Source of the DNA: Streptococcus cuniculi
Lineage (GTDB): Bacteria > Bacillota > Bacilli > Lactobacillales > Streptococcaceae
Assembly (NCBI RefSeq): GCF_004570575.1
Contig: NZ_SPPD01000001.1
Location: forward strand, 186,001-250,000
Reading direction: 5' to 3'
Length of the DNA stretch: 64,000 nt
Every line of letters starts with the position of its first letter. Within the stretch, counting starts at the first letter, position 1. The notes under the pieces were generated by a model. It did no database searches. It saw nothing but the letters and a program-made list of their open reading frames with translations, and had not been told where the DNA came from. Positions 16,223-25,526 of this stretch are shown here, piece by piece. Both the position numbers and the translations under genes were made by a program.

Positions 16223-18556
16223 ATGAAAAAAGAAATCATTGACTATATTGAAACAGTTGGTCCTGTGACCATGGATCAACTAGCAGACCATTTTCAAGTA
16301 AGGTCTGCCAAAGAATTCACAGCTTTGGTCAAGCAGGTGTCCAGTATGGAGGGGCGCCGACAATTACGTTTTGATGATCAGGGCAGAATTGCTTTGCCAG
16401 AAAAGAAGAAAAAGAATTGCGTGACCCTGACAGGTATTTTCCGTGCCAATAAAAATGGCTTTGGCTTTGTCACGGTGGATGAAGCAGAAGATGACCTCTT
16501 TATTGGGCGCAATGATGTCAACCATGCCATTGAGGGCGATAGGGTTGAAGTAGCGATTAAAAAAGTGGCGGACCGTCTCAAGGGGACGGTAGCCGAAGCA
16601 GAAGTGATCGACATCTTAGAGCATAGTCTCAAGACAGCTGTCGGTCAGGTCATTTTTGATGAAGATAAAAAGGAATACGCGGGTTACATCAAGTCGAAAA
16701 ATCAAAAGATTAACCAGCCGATTTACCTAAAAAAATCAGCTCTTGTTTTAGATGGGACAGAGATTGTCAAGGTCGATATCGAGCAATATCCTAACAAAAA
16801 ACGGGATTATTTTGTAGCGACGATTCGTGACGTCATCGGACACAAGGGCGACGTGGGGATTGATGTTCTGGAAGTGCTCGAATCCATGGATATTCTCTCT
16901 GAATTTCCAGAGGAGGTCTTGGCGGAAGCCAATCAAATCCCAGATCAGCCATCAGAAAAGGACTATGAAGGACGCTTGGATTTGCGTCAGGAGATTATTT
17001 TTACCATTGACGGGGCAGATGCCAAGGACTTGGACGATGCGGTCCATATCAAGCAACTAAAAAATGGTCATCTAGAGCTCGGGGTCCATATCGCAGATGT
17101 CTCCCACTATGTGACAGAAGGCTCAGCGCTTGATCAAGAAGCGCTCCATCGTGGGACATCGGTCTACGTGACAGACCGTGTCGTGCCTATGTTGCCTGAG
17201 CGCTTGTCAAATGGGATTTGTTCTCTGAATCCTCATGTGGACCGCCTCACCCAGTCGGCTATTATGGAGATTGACCGCAAGGGGCGCGTGGTGAAGTATT
17301 GGATTGGACAGACCGTCATCAAGACGACTTATCGTATGACCTATGCCGATGTCAATTGGATGATTGCAGGGGACAAGGCGAAATTAGAAGCATTTTCAAA
17401 AATCGTGCCGAGTGTGGAGAAGATGGTCTTGCTCCATGAAACCCTGGAAGCGATGCGGGTCAAGCGTGGTGCGCTCAACTTTGATACCCATGAAGCCAAG
17501 ATCATCGTCAATAAGGACGGTCTGCCAGTCGACATTCAACTGCGCCAGCGTGGTATTGCAGAGCGAATGATTGAGTCCTTTATGCTGGTCGCAAATGAAA
17601 CGGTTGCAGAGCATTTTAGCAAGTTAGACCTACCTTTTATCTATCGAATTCACGAGGAGCCAAAGGCAGATAAATTACAGAAGTTCATCGATTACGCCAG
17701 CAGCTTTGGTCTTGGAATTGGAGGGACAGCTAGCTCCATTAGCTCCGAGGCCTTGCAGGAGTTGATGGAGCGTGTGGCAGGGGAATCCTATGCCGATGTC
17801 CTCAATATGATGTTGTTGCGTTCGATGCAGCAGGCTCGCTATTCGGAGCATAACCACGGACACTACGGCTTAGGTGCGGATTACTACACGCATTTTACCA
17901 GCCCGATTCGGCGCTATCCTGACCTCTTGGTGCACCGCATGGTGCGGGAATATGGCAATCTTACGCCAGAAGTGGTGGCGCATTTTGAAGCTACCATTCC
18001 TGCCATTGCCAAGCAAACATCGAGCTTGGAGCGCCGTGCGATTGAGGCTGAGCGCGAAGTGGAAGCCATGAAAAAAGCCGAATACATGCAGGAATTTGTG
18101 GAGCAGGAATTTGACGGTGTGGTGTCCAGCATTGTCAAGTTTGGTCTCTTTGTCGAGTTGCCAAATACGGTCGAGGGCTTGATTCACATTCAAAACCTGC
18201 CTGAATTTTACCATTACAATGAAAGAACCTTGACGCTAAAGGGGGAAAAATCAGGACGTGTCTTTCGTGTGGGTCAAAGCATTCGCATCAAGCTGACGCG
18301 GGCAGACAAGCTGACAGGTGAGATTGATTTTGCCCATGTACCGTCTGAACTGGATGTACTGGAGTCGCCACTCAAAGCAGTCCGCAAAAGCAAGAGCCAT
18401 GCCAATCGGGATCGTTCAGATAGGACAGGTCGTGGTAAAGGCAAGGGACACAAGCAAGAGGGAGCGCTTCATGCTTCCAATAAAAAAAGAAAAGACAAGA
18501 AAAAGAAGTCATTTTATAAGGAAGTGGCGAAACCAAAACGCAAAAAAAGGAGATAG
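16223..18556 (+). CDS. rnr: Ribonuclease R
   Basis: This 777-residue 3'-5' exoribonuclease acts in structured-RNA decay and, with SmpB/tmRNA, in non-stop mRNA clearance. Domain order is an N-terminal winged helix (residues 1-60), cold-shock OB domains, and the RNB domain with [16 protein letters not shown] carrying the catalytic Asp cluster. A C-terminal S1 domain ([18 protein letters not shown]) and a Lys-rich tail follow. ATG 16223 follows AAGAGAAAC; the frame extends 10 codons upstream into the RUP-like repeat, which I reject. smpB starts 2 bp after the stop. Confidence 0.95.
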   Translation: MKKEIIDYIETVGPVTMDQLADHFQVRSAKEFTALVKQVSSMEGRRQLRFDDQGRIALPEKKKKNCVTLTGIFRANKNGFGFVTVDEAEDDLFIGRNDVNHAIEGDRVEVAIKKVADRLKGTVAEAEVIDILEHSLKTAVGQVIFDEDKKEYAGYIKSKNQKINQPIYLKKSALVLDGTEIVKVDIEQYPNKKRDYFVATIRDVIGHKGDVGIDVLEVLESMDILSEFPEEVLAEANQIPDQPSEKDYEGRLDLRQEIIFTIDGADAKDLDDAVHIKQLKNGHLELGVHIADVSHYVTEGSALDQEALHRGTSVYVTDRVVPMLPERLSNGICSLNPHVDRLTQSAIMEIDRKGRVVKYWIGQTVIKTTYRMTYADVNWMIAGDKAKLEAFSKIVPSVEKMVLLHETLEAMRVKRGALNFDTHEAKIIVNKDGLPVDIQLRQRGIAERMIESFMLVANETVAEHFSKLDLPFIYRIHEEPKADKLQKFIDYASSFGLGIGGTASSISSEALQELMERVAGESYADVLNMMLLRSMQQARYSEHNHGHYGLGADYYTHFTSPIRRYPDLLVHRMVREYGNLTPEVVAHFEATIPAIAKQTSSLERRAIEAEREVEAMKKAEYMQEFVEQEFDGVVSSIVKFGLFVELPNTVEGLIHIQNLPEFYHYNERTLTLKGEKSGRVFRVGQSIRIKLTRADKLTGEIDFAHVPSELDVLESPLKAVRKSKSHANRDRSDRTGRGKGKGHKQEGALHASNKKRKDKKKKSFYKEVAKPKRKKRR

Positions 18557-18558
18557 AG

Positions 18559-19026
18559 ATGGCAAAGGGTGAAGGAAAGGTCCTCGCACAAAATAAGAAA
18601 GCCCGTCATGACTATAGCATTGTGGATACCATTGAAGCAGGGCTGGTCTTGACTGGGACGGAAATTAAGTCTATCCGAGCAGGTCGAATCAATCTCAAAG
18701 ACGGCTTTGCCCAGATTCGAAAAGGCGAGGCCTGGCTCAATAATGTCCACATTTCCCCTTACGATGAGGGCAATATCTGGAATCAAGATCCGACCAGAAC
18801 GCGCAAATTGCTCCTACGTAAGAAGCAGATTGAAAGCCTTGAACAGGAAGTCAAGGGAACAGGGATGACCCTTGTGCCTCTCAAGGTCTACCTCAAAGAC
18901 GGCTTTGCCAAGATTTTGATTGGCCTTGCCAAGGGAAAACACGACTACGACAAGCGCGAGTCCATCAAACGCCGCGAACAAAACCGCGACATTGCCCGCA
19001 TGATGAAGGCAATGAATGCGAGGTAG
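18559..19026 (+). CDS. smpB: SsrA-binding protein SmpB
   Basis: This 155-residue tmRNA partner rescues stalled ribosomes. It starts [19 protein letters not shown] and contains [16 protein letters not shown] and the basic C-terminal tail [17 protein letters not shown] that enters the decoding centre. It is coupled to rnr (2 bp spacing), a functional pairing. In Streptococcus pneumoniae tehB follows directly; here a 12-kb island intervenes. Confidence 0.96.
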   Translation: MAKGEGKVLAQNKKARHDYSIVDTIEAGLVLTGTEIKSIRAGRINLKDGFAQIRKGEAWLNNVHISPYDEGNIWNQDPTRTRKLLLRKKQIESLEQEVKGTGMTLVPLKVYLKDGFAKILIGLAKGKHDYDKRESIKRREQNRDIARMMKAMNAR

Positions 19027-19067
19027 AACGGACTCAAAAGCACAAACAGCATATTATCCGAATTCTC

Positions 19068-19387
19068 ATACTCGTCAAAAATCAAACTCTGACGTTGTTA
19101 ACTTACCTTGCTTCAACAGTCCAGTGGACTGTTGAAGGTTGAAATAGTTCGGGGAACTATTTCAATCGGGAAATACGGCAAAGTGTAGCTTTGCTTTCTT
19201 CTTGGTGTAGAGTGTGGACTGTCAGCAACAGTCCGCACTAATGGTTCAGTGGAAACGAGCTAAGCTCGCCCTATTTCTCACCTTCCACAATTCTCAATTG
19301 TAAGGGGCGAGCTATGCTCGTTCTATTTCCAACCTTCCACAATTCTCAATTGTGGAAGCTAGTCAGAATTCGATTTTTATAGAGTAT
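19068..19387. repeat. 320-bp MITE-like intergenic repeat (copy 1)
   Basis: No gene is seen. Terminal inverted repeats ATACTCGTCAAAAATCAAA and the mirrored GATTTTTATAGAGTAT bound the element. Inside are a hairpin CTTCAACAGTCC/GGACTGTTGAAG (19111-19137), the palindrome GAAATAGTTC-GGG-GAACTATTTC (19141-19163), GGCAAAGTGTAGCTTTGC, and a hairpin CTTCCACAATT/AATTGTGGAAG near 19335 with a degenerate second copy before it. The copy at 28110-28376 shares the same order of modules. Confidence 0.8.
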
Positions 19388-19521
19388 CTTTAATAGTGAT
19401 GGCTATCATCGTAGTTTTCAAAAATAGAGGGAAGACGGGATTTTATCGGCTTGGATGTAGACATGGATGCTACTTTATAGTAAAATATGTAACAAATTAT
19501 GTAGACGAAATAGGAAGAGAA

Positions 19522-20505
19522 ATGGGCAAGAAAGCAATCACCATTAGAGATGTTGCTAGAGTAGCAAAAGTTTCAGTCAGTGCAGTCTCCAAAGTATTCA
19601 ATCATTACGGTGATATTAGTGAAGAGACTAAAATAAAAGTTTATGAGGCGGCAAAGAAACTGAATTATATCCCTAGTCAAGCGGCTAGGCAACTGTCCAG
19701 TAAGAACACCAAAATTATCGCTCTGATCTTGAATGAAATTAAAGTTGTTAAAGGTTTAACGATGCCCTTTGAAATTTTGAGTGAAGTCAGTAATTATCTA
19801 GATGAGACAGACTATGAATTTGTTTTTTATGCGACGACAGCCAAAAAACAAGGTGAGAAATCTCTAGAACAATTTTGTTCGGAGCATAGTATTGACGGTA
19901 TTATCATTCAAGGATTGAAAACAACAGATCCCTACTACAAGGAGCTAGATAGTATTACGCTTCCAACGGTAGCGATTGATTTAAAAGTGGATAATGGAGC
20001 CATTGGGACGATTTCGATTGACAATCAAGCAGCAGCTGCTGAGGTAACCAGACGTTTGATAGCAACTGGTCATCCCAATATCCTCTTTATCAATGGGACA
20101 AAGGAAGCAGAGGTCTCTCAAAAACGCGAGGCGGGCTATCGGTCTCAAGTAAAAGAAGCTACCGTATTGTATGCTCAATATTCAGAAGAAGAAGCTTTCA
20201 ATTTAATTTTAAATTTAAAGGACTTAGAGCGATTTGATGCCATTTTTGCAGCCAGTGATTTGATGGCGATAGGGATTATTAATGCATTAAAGTTAAGAGG
20301 CTTGCAAAATGAAATTTCTGTTGTTGGATTTGATGATATTGCTTTAGCGAGTTATGTGACACCAAGTCTGACTACCGTTCGGCAAGATATGAAGCTGATT
20401 TCACAAAATGCTGTCAAAGATCTTCTCACTCAAATTGAAACAGGGGAGATTCATCACCGTCTGATTCCGCATAGGATTTGTATTAGAGAAAGTGCATGTA
20501 TTTAA
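19522..20505 (+). CDS. LacI-family transcriptional regulator of the sugar island
   Basis: This 327-residue regulator has an N-terminal HTH (ITIRDVARVAKVSVSAVSKV, residues 6-25), the hinge helix PSQAARQLSS, and a periplasmic-binding-like effector domain ending in VVGFDDIALASYVTPSLTTV. AGGAAGAGA precedes ATG 19522; the frame is open to 19396 but without support. It probably represses the operon starting at 21198, whose promoter holds the perfect LacI-type palindrome CTAAAACGTTTTAG. No copy of that operator is seen before this gene, so autoregulation is not indicated. The inducer is unknown. Confidence 0.9.
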   Translation: MGKKAITIRDVARVAKVSVSAVSKVFNHYGDISEETKIKVYEAAKKLNYIPSQAARQLSSKNTKIIALILNEIKVVKGLTMPFEILSEVSNYLDETDYEFVFYATTAKKQGEKSLEQFCSEHSIDGIIIQGLKTTDPYYKELDSITLPTVAIDLKVDNGAIGTISIDNQAAAAEVTRRLIATGHPNILFINGTKEAEVSQKREAGYRSQVKEATVLYAQYSEEEAFNLILNLKDLERFDAIFAASDLMAIGIINALKLRGLQNEISVVGFDDIALASYVTPSLTTVRQDMKLISQNAVKDLLTQIETGEIHHRLIPHRICIRESACI

Positions 20506-20734
20506 AGAAATCCTCACTTGCGATAAAGAGTAGGAAATGATATATAAAAGGAAATGGGATGCAGACTGTGATGCTAGAGACATGGTGCTCTTTCACTCTT
20601 ATCGTTTATCTTGGACTAAAATAGTCTGCTGAATGATCTGAATGTATATCATTCAAGGTTGATACTATTTGTATCATGTTGACTGATTAACATTTAATAG
20701 TTACTAGGTTAAAATGTTCCATTCAATAAAATCT

Positions 20735-20769
20735 GAAGAGGCTAGTACGTTGGTTCTAGCTTCTTTTTT
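20735..20769 (+). terminator. Probable terminator after the LacI gene
   Basis: GAAG...CTAG pairs with CTAG-CTTC around a 10-nt loop and is followed by TTTTTT. It lies 230 bp after the stop; nothing coding is seen between. Confidence 0.55.
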
Positions 20770-20779
20770 GTTTCTATTC

Positions 20780-21062
20780 TTTTTATACTCTATATACTAC
20801 TTTAGTTCATAAACAGTACATTTGAATAAGTAGTTACCTATCAAATAAGACGCGAGCGAAGCGAGCATTTTAAAGATATTTCCCGATATAGTGGTATCCT
20901 GGACAATACTGTTGTTCGTGTCTAGGACGGGATTTTTGAGACCTTTGTCTCAAAAATGAGGGATGAAACTCCGTAGGAGGTTGAAATAGTTCGGGGAACT
21001 ATTTCAATCGGGAAATACCAAAAGATACTAAATGTAAACGAAATGTCTATATCTAGGGAACT
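20780..21062. repeat. Intergenic repeat block upstream of the sugar operon
   Basis: The block holds CGCGAGCGAAGCGAGC at 20851-20866 (again at 52028-52043), a 10-bp hairpin TTTTTGAGAC-CTTT-GTCTCAAAAA (20933-20956), and the palindrome GAAATAGTTC-GGG-GAACTATTTC (20983-21005) followed by AATCGGGAAATA, shared with 19141 and 28170. No gene is seen. Confidence 0.65.
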
Positions 21063-21120
21063 TTCACCTATGAACTCAAGCTATCTGTGGCGAGAGTTCT
21101 ATACTCAGATAGTAGGTGAA
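21063..21120. other. Nested, interleaved inverted repeats before the sugar-operon promoter
   Basis: Outer arms TTCACCTA (21063-21070) and TAGGTGAA (21113-21120) enclose two crossing pairs. GAACTC (21072-21077) pairs with GAGTTC (21094-21099), and CTATCTG (21081-21087) with CAGATAG (21106-21112). As RNA the crossing pairs would be a pseudoknot; as DNA they could be protein sites. The region lies about 80-135 bp upstream of the predicted start point. Confidence 0.6.
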
Positions 21121-21162
21121 CATAAAAATGTGCTACATCTGATAGAAAATGTTATTTTTATA

Positions 21163-21213
21163 TTGACAAATGAAATCGCTTACTATATAATGAGATTGAC
21201 TAAAACGTTTTAG
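21163..21213 (+). promoter_or_regulatory. Sugar operon promoter with cre-like site and LacI operator
   Basis: TTGACA (21163-21168) and TATAAT (21186-21191) are both consensus and 17 bp apart. Between them ATGAAATCGCTTACT (21170-21184) matches the cre consensus with one mismatch. CTAAAACGTTTTAG (21200-21213), a perfect 14-bp palindrome, covers about +3 to +16. This predicts strong transcription blocked by the LacI protein without inducer and by CcpA in glucose. Confidence 0.85.
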
Positions 21214-21226
21214 AAAGATTTCAGCA

Positions 21227-21646
21227 ATGTCAGTTTTGATATTTATCCAGCGAATTTTAGCAGCTTTAATTGATATGATTGTGATTTACCTTCCGCTACA
21301 ATTTGTGTTATTCGTTCTTTTTAAAGGACAAATGGGACATTACCTGTGGATGGCTCAAGTCCTTTTCTTGATTTACAATGTGGTCTGTACGACTACATTC
21401 AAAGGTCAAACGTTAGGCAAATATTTTGCGAAATTACAAGTGTATCCAGATGTTAACTCATTTGCGGAAATGGGACAAAGAGAAGCTGCAAAGCTACTAT
21501 ATTTTTTACCACACTTTGTGGGTCTAATCTTTATAGTAATTTCCCTTGCTATTTATAGCAAGAAACAGAGATTTCTGCATGATATCGTTGGGAGAAGTGA
21601 GGTGAGAGTGTTTGGAAGAACTGAAAACAATACCACTCTTCATTAG
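21227..21646 (+). CDS. RDD-family small membrane protein
   Basis: This 139-residue protein has three hydrophobic segments. It shows RDD-family features: Arg9 and Asp17 in the first helix (RILAALIDM), TLGKYFAKLQV, and a C-terminal FLHDIVGRSEVRVF. The function of RDD proteins is largely unknown; some are linked to transport or ion stress. It is the first gene of the sugar operon, 14 bp after the operator, so it is expressed with the alpha-glucoside genes. That placement is unusual. The next gene overlaps its end. Confidence 0.75.
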   Translation: MSVLIFIQRILAALIDMIVIYLPLQFVLFVLFKGQMGHYLWMAQVLFLIYNVVCTTTFKGQTLGKYFAKLQVYPDVNSFAEMGQREAAKLLYFLPHFVGLIFIVISLAIYSKKQRFLHDIVGRSEVRVFGRTENNTTLH

Positions 21647-21860
21647 TTTTCTACTGGTGTGGATGTGTGCTTATGGAGTTGCTTGGTTTTTTAGACATCA
21701 GTATGACATGATAAAACCATTAGTAGTCTATGCCGTGATAGCTACTTGTATTTGTATAGCAAGCATCTTTTGGCAGGTTCCTTGGATATTGTCAATTGGA
21801 TTGTTTCTATTTGGTTTTATTGTATTGATTTTTAGAAATCAAACGTATTTTGATAAATAG
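21612..21860 (+). CDS. Small hypothetical membrane protein (82 aa)
   Basis: A TTG start at 21612 lies 35 bp inside the RDD gene, with GAGGTGAGAG placed correctly upstream. The product has three hydrophobic stretches and no family I recognise. The overlap and shared orientation suggest translational coupling with the RDD protein, possibly forming a complex. It ends 10 bp before the GH65 start. Confidence 0.6.
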   Translation: MEELKTIPLFISFLLVWMCAYGVAWFFRHQYDMIKPLVVYAVIATCICIASIFWQVPWILSIGLFLFGFIVLIFRNQTYFDK

Positions 21861-21870
21861 AAAGGACCTT

Positions 21871-24186
21871 ATGGAAACTTTAATGCATTATAGTCCAGAT
21901 AGGCTCTGGCAAATTCAACAAAAAGGGTTCGATCAGACATTTCTTGGCAAAACAGAGAGTATCATGGTTTTGGGAAATGGCTATATGGCTTCGCGTAGCA
22001 GTGAAGAAGAATCTTATGTCGGGGAAGTTCGTGACACTTTTGTTGCAGGGACTTTCAACGCTTTTGATGAAAATGAGGTAACAGAATTACCGAATGTTCC
22101 TGATATGCTAGGAATGAGTTTTCTCTTTAATAATCGCAATTTATCTCTGGTACAAGGGCAGGTCAGTGACTATACCAAAACCTTGAACCTTAAAACGGGG
22201 GAATTGGTTAGACAATTTGTTTGGCAGTTGGAAGACATCCATGTCAAGTTGACCTTCCGTCGCTTTATATCAAAAGCCCGTCGTCATTTTTTCGCAAGTC
22301 AAGTAACGATAGAAAATCTGAGCCAGCAAGATATAAAAGCGAGGATTCGTTCAGGAATCAATGGTCAACTTAGTAATGAAGGTAGCCAGCATTTTACAGA
22401 TGGTGAAAAAGGCTTGATGGATGGGCGCTTCATCCAGATGATGCCGAAAACGACTCAATCTCATATTCAATTTGTGCAAACTGTTGAACATATGTTTTTA
22501 GATGCAAAGCTGGCAGAACATCGACCTGAGACTGCTCGACGTGGTTTTTTCATGAATTACCGTTTTGATGTGCAAGCTGGAAAATCATGCAAGATTGAAA
22601 AGCGAGGGTCTATCTATACTTCAATCGATAATGACTTGGAAGATCATGATACAGCCACCATGCGTCGGGTAGCAGTTGAAGAACTGAAACAAATTGAATC
22701 GAACTCTTTTGATGATTTATTGCAGGAATCAGCTCAAGAATGGGAAAAAATTTGGAACAAGCATCCGATTCGTATTGAGAGTTCAGATTACAGAGACCAG
22801 TTGGCTATTCGTTTTGCACAATATCACTTGCATGTCATGACCCCTGCTCATGATCAACGTATGAATATCGGTGCCAAGGGGCTTTCTGGGGAGGGGTACA
22901 AAGGACATACTTTTTGGGATACAGAAATTTTTATGTTGCCTTACTTCAACTTTACGCATCCTGAAATCGCTAAAAGTTTAGTGACCTATCGCTACCTTGG
23001 ACTGGAGGGTGCTCGAAAAAAGGCTGCTAGCAATGGTTATGAAGGTGCTCAGTACCCATGGGAAGCTGCGTGGCCAACCGATGGTGAAGTTACTCCTGTT
23101 TGGGGTGCTGCAGATATTGTTACTGGTCAAGCAACAAAAATTTGGTCAGGCTTTATCGAACAGCATATCACCTCTGATGTTGCTTTCGGCGTGAAGCAAT
23201 ATCTGGATGTGACAGGTGATGACCAGTTTGCTAGAGAAAAAGGCTATGAGATTCTCATTGATACAGCTAAATTTTGGGCTAGTCGATTGGAATACAATCC
23301 TGAAAAAGAGGTTTACGAGATCAATGATATTATCGGTCCCGATGAGTATAAAGAACATGTAAATAATAACAGTTATACCAACTACACAGCTCACTGGAAT
23401 ATGGCTTATGTGTTAACTCTTATTGAGGATTTAAAAATCAATCAGGCAGATGTTTATGCTAAGTTGGATGCAACATTTAAGTTGGCAGACTTAGTGGAAA
23501 CGTTAACTGAAAAATCACAAAAGATGTTCTTACCTCAACCGACAGAAGAGAGTATTCTTCCTCAAGATGATTCGTATTTGTCAAAGGCCGTGATTCATTT
23601 ACGCAAATACAAAGAATCAGATGGTGTGGATTCGCTCTTTCATGATTACAATTTAGACCAAGTTAACGAGATGCAGATTACCAAACAAGCCGATGTACTT
23701 CTCTTACTTCTCTTGTTTGAAGGGTTATTTGAAAAAGAACTGAAAGAAAAGAACTTTGATTATTACGAGCCTAAAACAACTCATGATTCTTCTCTTAGTT
23801 TATCAACTCATGCCATTTTAGCGGCTGACCTTGGGAGATTAGATCAATCTTATGATTTCTTTAAACAAGCTAGCAATATTGATATGGGCGAATATATGAA
23901 ATCATCGGACCCGGGGATTCATGCGGCAAGTCTTGGTGGTATTTGGCAGATGGTTGTCTTTGGATATGGTGGTGTACGCATCGTAAACGGAAAACTCCGC
24001 ATAGAGCCACATTTGCCTAAAGAGTGGACGAGTTTAGATTTTGGTTTTGATTATCAAGGCCAATCAGTATCTGTTCATGTTACTCAAACTTCTGTTACAA
24101 TTGATAAATCGGAAGGACCTGTGATTGAGTTTATCAACAAAGAACAAACTCATAAACTTATTAATTCGGTTACAATAAATTTATAA
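21871..24186 (+). CDS. GH65 disaccharide phosphorylase (maltose/kojibiose/nigerose type)
   Basis: This 771-residue inverting phosphorylase has the GH65 order: an N-terminal beta-sandwich (to about residue 270) and an (alpha/alpha)6 barrel with TFWDTEIFMLPYF. The catalytic-acid segment is GPDEYKEHVNNNSYTNY. The phosphate-binding KQADVLLLL and THDSSLS follow, then a small C-terminal sheet. It cleaves an alpha-linked glucose disaccharide with phosphate to glucose plus beta-glucose-1-phosphate. The linkage (1,4; 1,2; 1,3) cannot be told from sequence by eye. GAAAGGACC precedes ATG 21871. The partner PgmB is encoded at 27424. Confidence 0.9.
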   Translation: METLMHYSPDRLWQIQQKGFDQTFLGKTESIMVLGNGYMASRSSEEESYVGEVRDTFVAGTFNAFDENEVTELPNVPDMLGMSFLFNNRNLSLVQGQVSDYTKTLNLKTGELVRQFVWQLEDIHVKLTFRRFISKARRHFFASQVTIENLSQQDIKARIRSGINGQLSNEGSQHFTDGEKGLMDGRFIQMMPKTTQSHIQFVQTVEHMFLDAKLAEHRPETARRGFFMNYRFDVQAGKSCKIEKRGSIYTSIDNDLEDHDTATMRRVAVEELKQIESNSFDDLLQESAQEWEKIWNKHPIRIESSDYRDQLAIRFAQYHLHVMTPAHDQRMNIGAKGLSGEGYKGHTFWDTEIFMLPYFNFTHPEIAKSLVTYRYLGLEGARKKAASNGYEGAQYPWEAAWPTDGEVTPVWGAADIVTGQATKIWSGFIEQHITSDVAFGVKQYLDVTGDDQFAREKGYEILIDTAKFWASRLEYNPEKEVYEINDIIGPDEYKEHVNNNSYTNYTAHWNMAYVLTLIEDLKINQADVYAKLDATFKLADLVETLTEKSQKMFLPQPTEESILPQDDSYLSKAVIHLRKYKESDGVDSLFHDYNLDQVNEMQITKQADVLLLLLLFEGLFEKELKEKNFDYYEPKTTHDSSLSLSTHAILAADLGRLDQSYDFFKQASNIDMGEYMKSSDPGIHAASLGGIWQMVVFGYGGVRIVNGKLRIEPHLPKEWTSLDFGFDYQGQSVSVHVTQTSVTIDKSEGPVIEFINKEQTHKLINSVTINL

Positions 24187-24204
24187 ATCTTGGAGGATTT
24201 TCTT

Positions 24205-25464
24205 ATGAAAACTTGGAAAAAAGTTTTAGGTGCAGGAGCACTTGTTCTTACAGCTAGCACGCTTGTTGCTTGTTCAGGCAGTTCTTCAAAATCAGCGGAT
24301 AGTAAAACGATCACCATTGGTTATTGGAAAGGCAATGATACTGAAAATGCAGCACTTGATAAATTGATTAAGCAGTTTGAAAAAGATCATGATGCAAAAG
24401 TAGAGTCAAAAGTCTATACAGACATCACGACGCAATTGCCGACAGACTTAGCAGGCGGAACGGCACCGGATGTTTTCTATATCGATTCAAGCTTTTATCC
24501 ATATTTACAAAAAGAAGGAGTTTTGAACGATTTATCTGATGTCATTAACAAAGATGACTTCTACTCAACGATTGCACAAGCCTTTGAAACAGATGGAAAA
24601 ATCTATGCAGCGCCAAAAGATGTATCAACACTAGCAGTATATGTGAATAAAAAGATTTTTGAAAAAGCTGGTTTGAAGGTAGCAGACATTCCAACTTCAT
24701 ACGAAGAATTAATCAAATGGGCACCAGAAGCGCAGGCAAAAATTGATGCGGCTTATGGCGCTGGAAATGTCTATTTGATGAACTTCAATGCAGACCTTCC
24801 ACGTAACTGGCCATTTGTTGTTGCAGAAGGTCAAGATCCGATTGATAAAGATGGCAAAGTAAATATGTCAAATCAAACGATTCTTAAAAATCTTGGAATT
24901 GCAATTGATTTGTTTAACACAGGTGCCTTTGCTGTGCCACAGGATATTGGTGCGGGTGATGAAGGAGCAGGTTTCGGTACGGGTAAATTTGCCCTTACGC
25001 TGACAGGTAACTGGAACTATAAAGTGTTCCAACAAGAATACAAGGACATTGACTTTGATATTATTCCCAATATGACGTTCCTTGGTAACAAATCAACCAT
25101 GCAGTTTACTGTTGGATGGGGAGAATATAAACATACAAAATCAAAAGATTTAGCAGATAAATGGATCCAATATGTATCTGGTAAAGAAGGAATGACTTCT
25201 TGGACAGAAGGAGTGGGTACACTTGCAACTCGTCCGGACGTTGCCGAAGGTTCGCAATTCCTTGCAGATAATCCACGCCTTCAAGTCCACCAAAATGCTA
25301 TCGAATATGCGATTGCATGGCAAGATGGTACTAATCTACCAACACTTGTAAGTTCATACGGCAACTTCATTTCAGATGTCTTCAAAAAAGGAGCAACTAA
25401 AGCTGATTTAGTGAAGGCATTACAATTAATTGATGAAGATGCAAATAGTAAACTCAGCAAGTAA
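24205..25464 (+). CDS. Sugar ABC transporter solute-binding lipoprotein
   Basis: This 419-residue extracellular lipoprotein has a signal peptide ending in the lipobox LVAC (Cys27 or 28 as lipidated residue), a Ser-rich linker, then a family 1 binding fold (TITIGYWKGND, DLAGGTAPDVFYIDSS, FALTLTGNWNY). It captures an oligosaccharide for the two permeases. GGAGG lies 9 nt before ATG 24205. A terminator-like hairpin right after it probably keeps its level above that of the permeases. Confidence 0.92.
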   Translation: MKTWKKVLGAGALVLTASTLVACSGSSSKSADSKTITIGYWKGNDTENAALDKLIKQFEKDHDAKVESKVYTDITTQLPTDLAGGTAPDVFYIDSSFYPYLQKEGVLNDLSDVINKDDFYSTIAQAFETDGKIYAAPKDVSTLAVYVNKKIFEKAGLKVADIPTSYEELIKWAPEAQAKIDAAYGAGNVYLMNFNADLPRNWPFVVAEGQDPIDKDGKVNMSNQTILKNLGIAIDLFNTGAFAVPQDIGAGDEGAGFGTGKFALTLTGNWNYKVFQQEYKDIDFDIIPNMTFLGNKSTMQFTVGWGEYKHTKSKDLADKWIQYVSGKEGMTSWTEGVGTLATRPDVAEGSQFLADNPRLQVHQNAIEYAIAWQDGTNLPTLVSSYGNFISDVFKKGATKADLVKALQLIDEDANSKLSK

Positions 25465-25474
25465 AAAGTAGTTT

Positions 25475-25501
25475 AGAGAGGGGATTACCTCTCTCTTTTT
25501 A
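25475..25501 (+). terminator. Intra-operon terminator between binding protein and permeases
   Basis: AGAGAGG (25475-25481) pairs with CCTCTCT (25488-25494), followed by CTTTTT. In an operon it would act as a partial stop. Confidence 0.8.
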
Positions 25502-25526
25502 ATAATAGTTCAATTGGAGATTTTCT

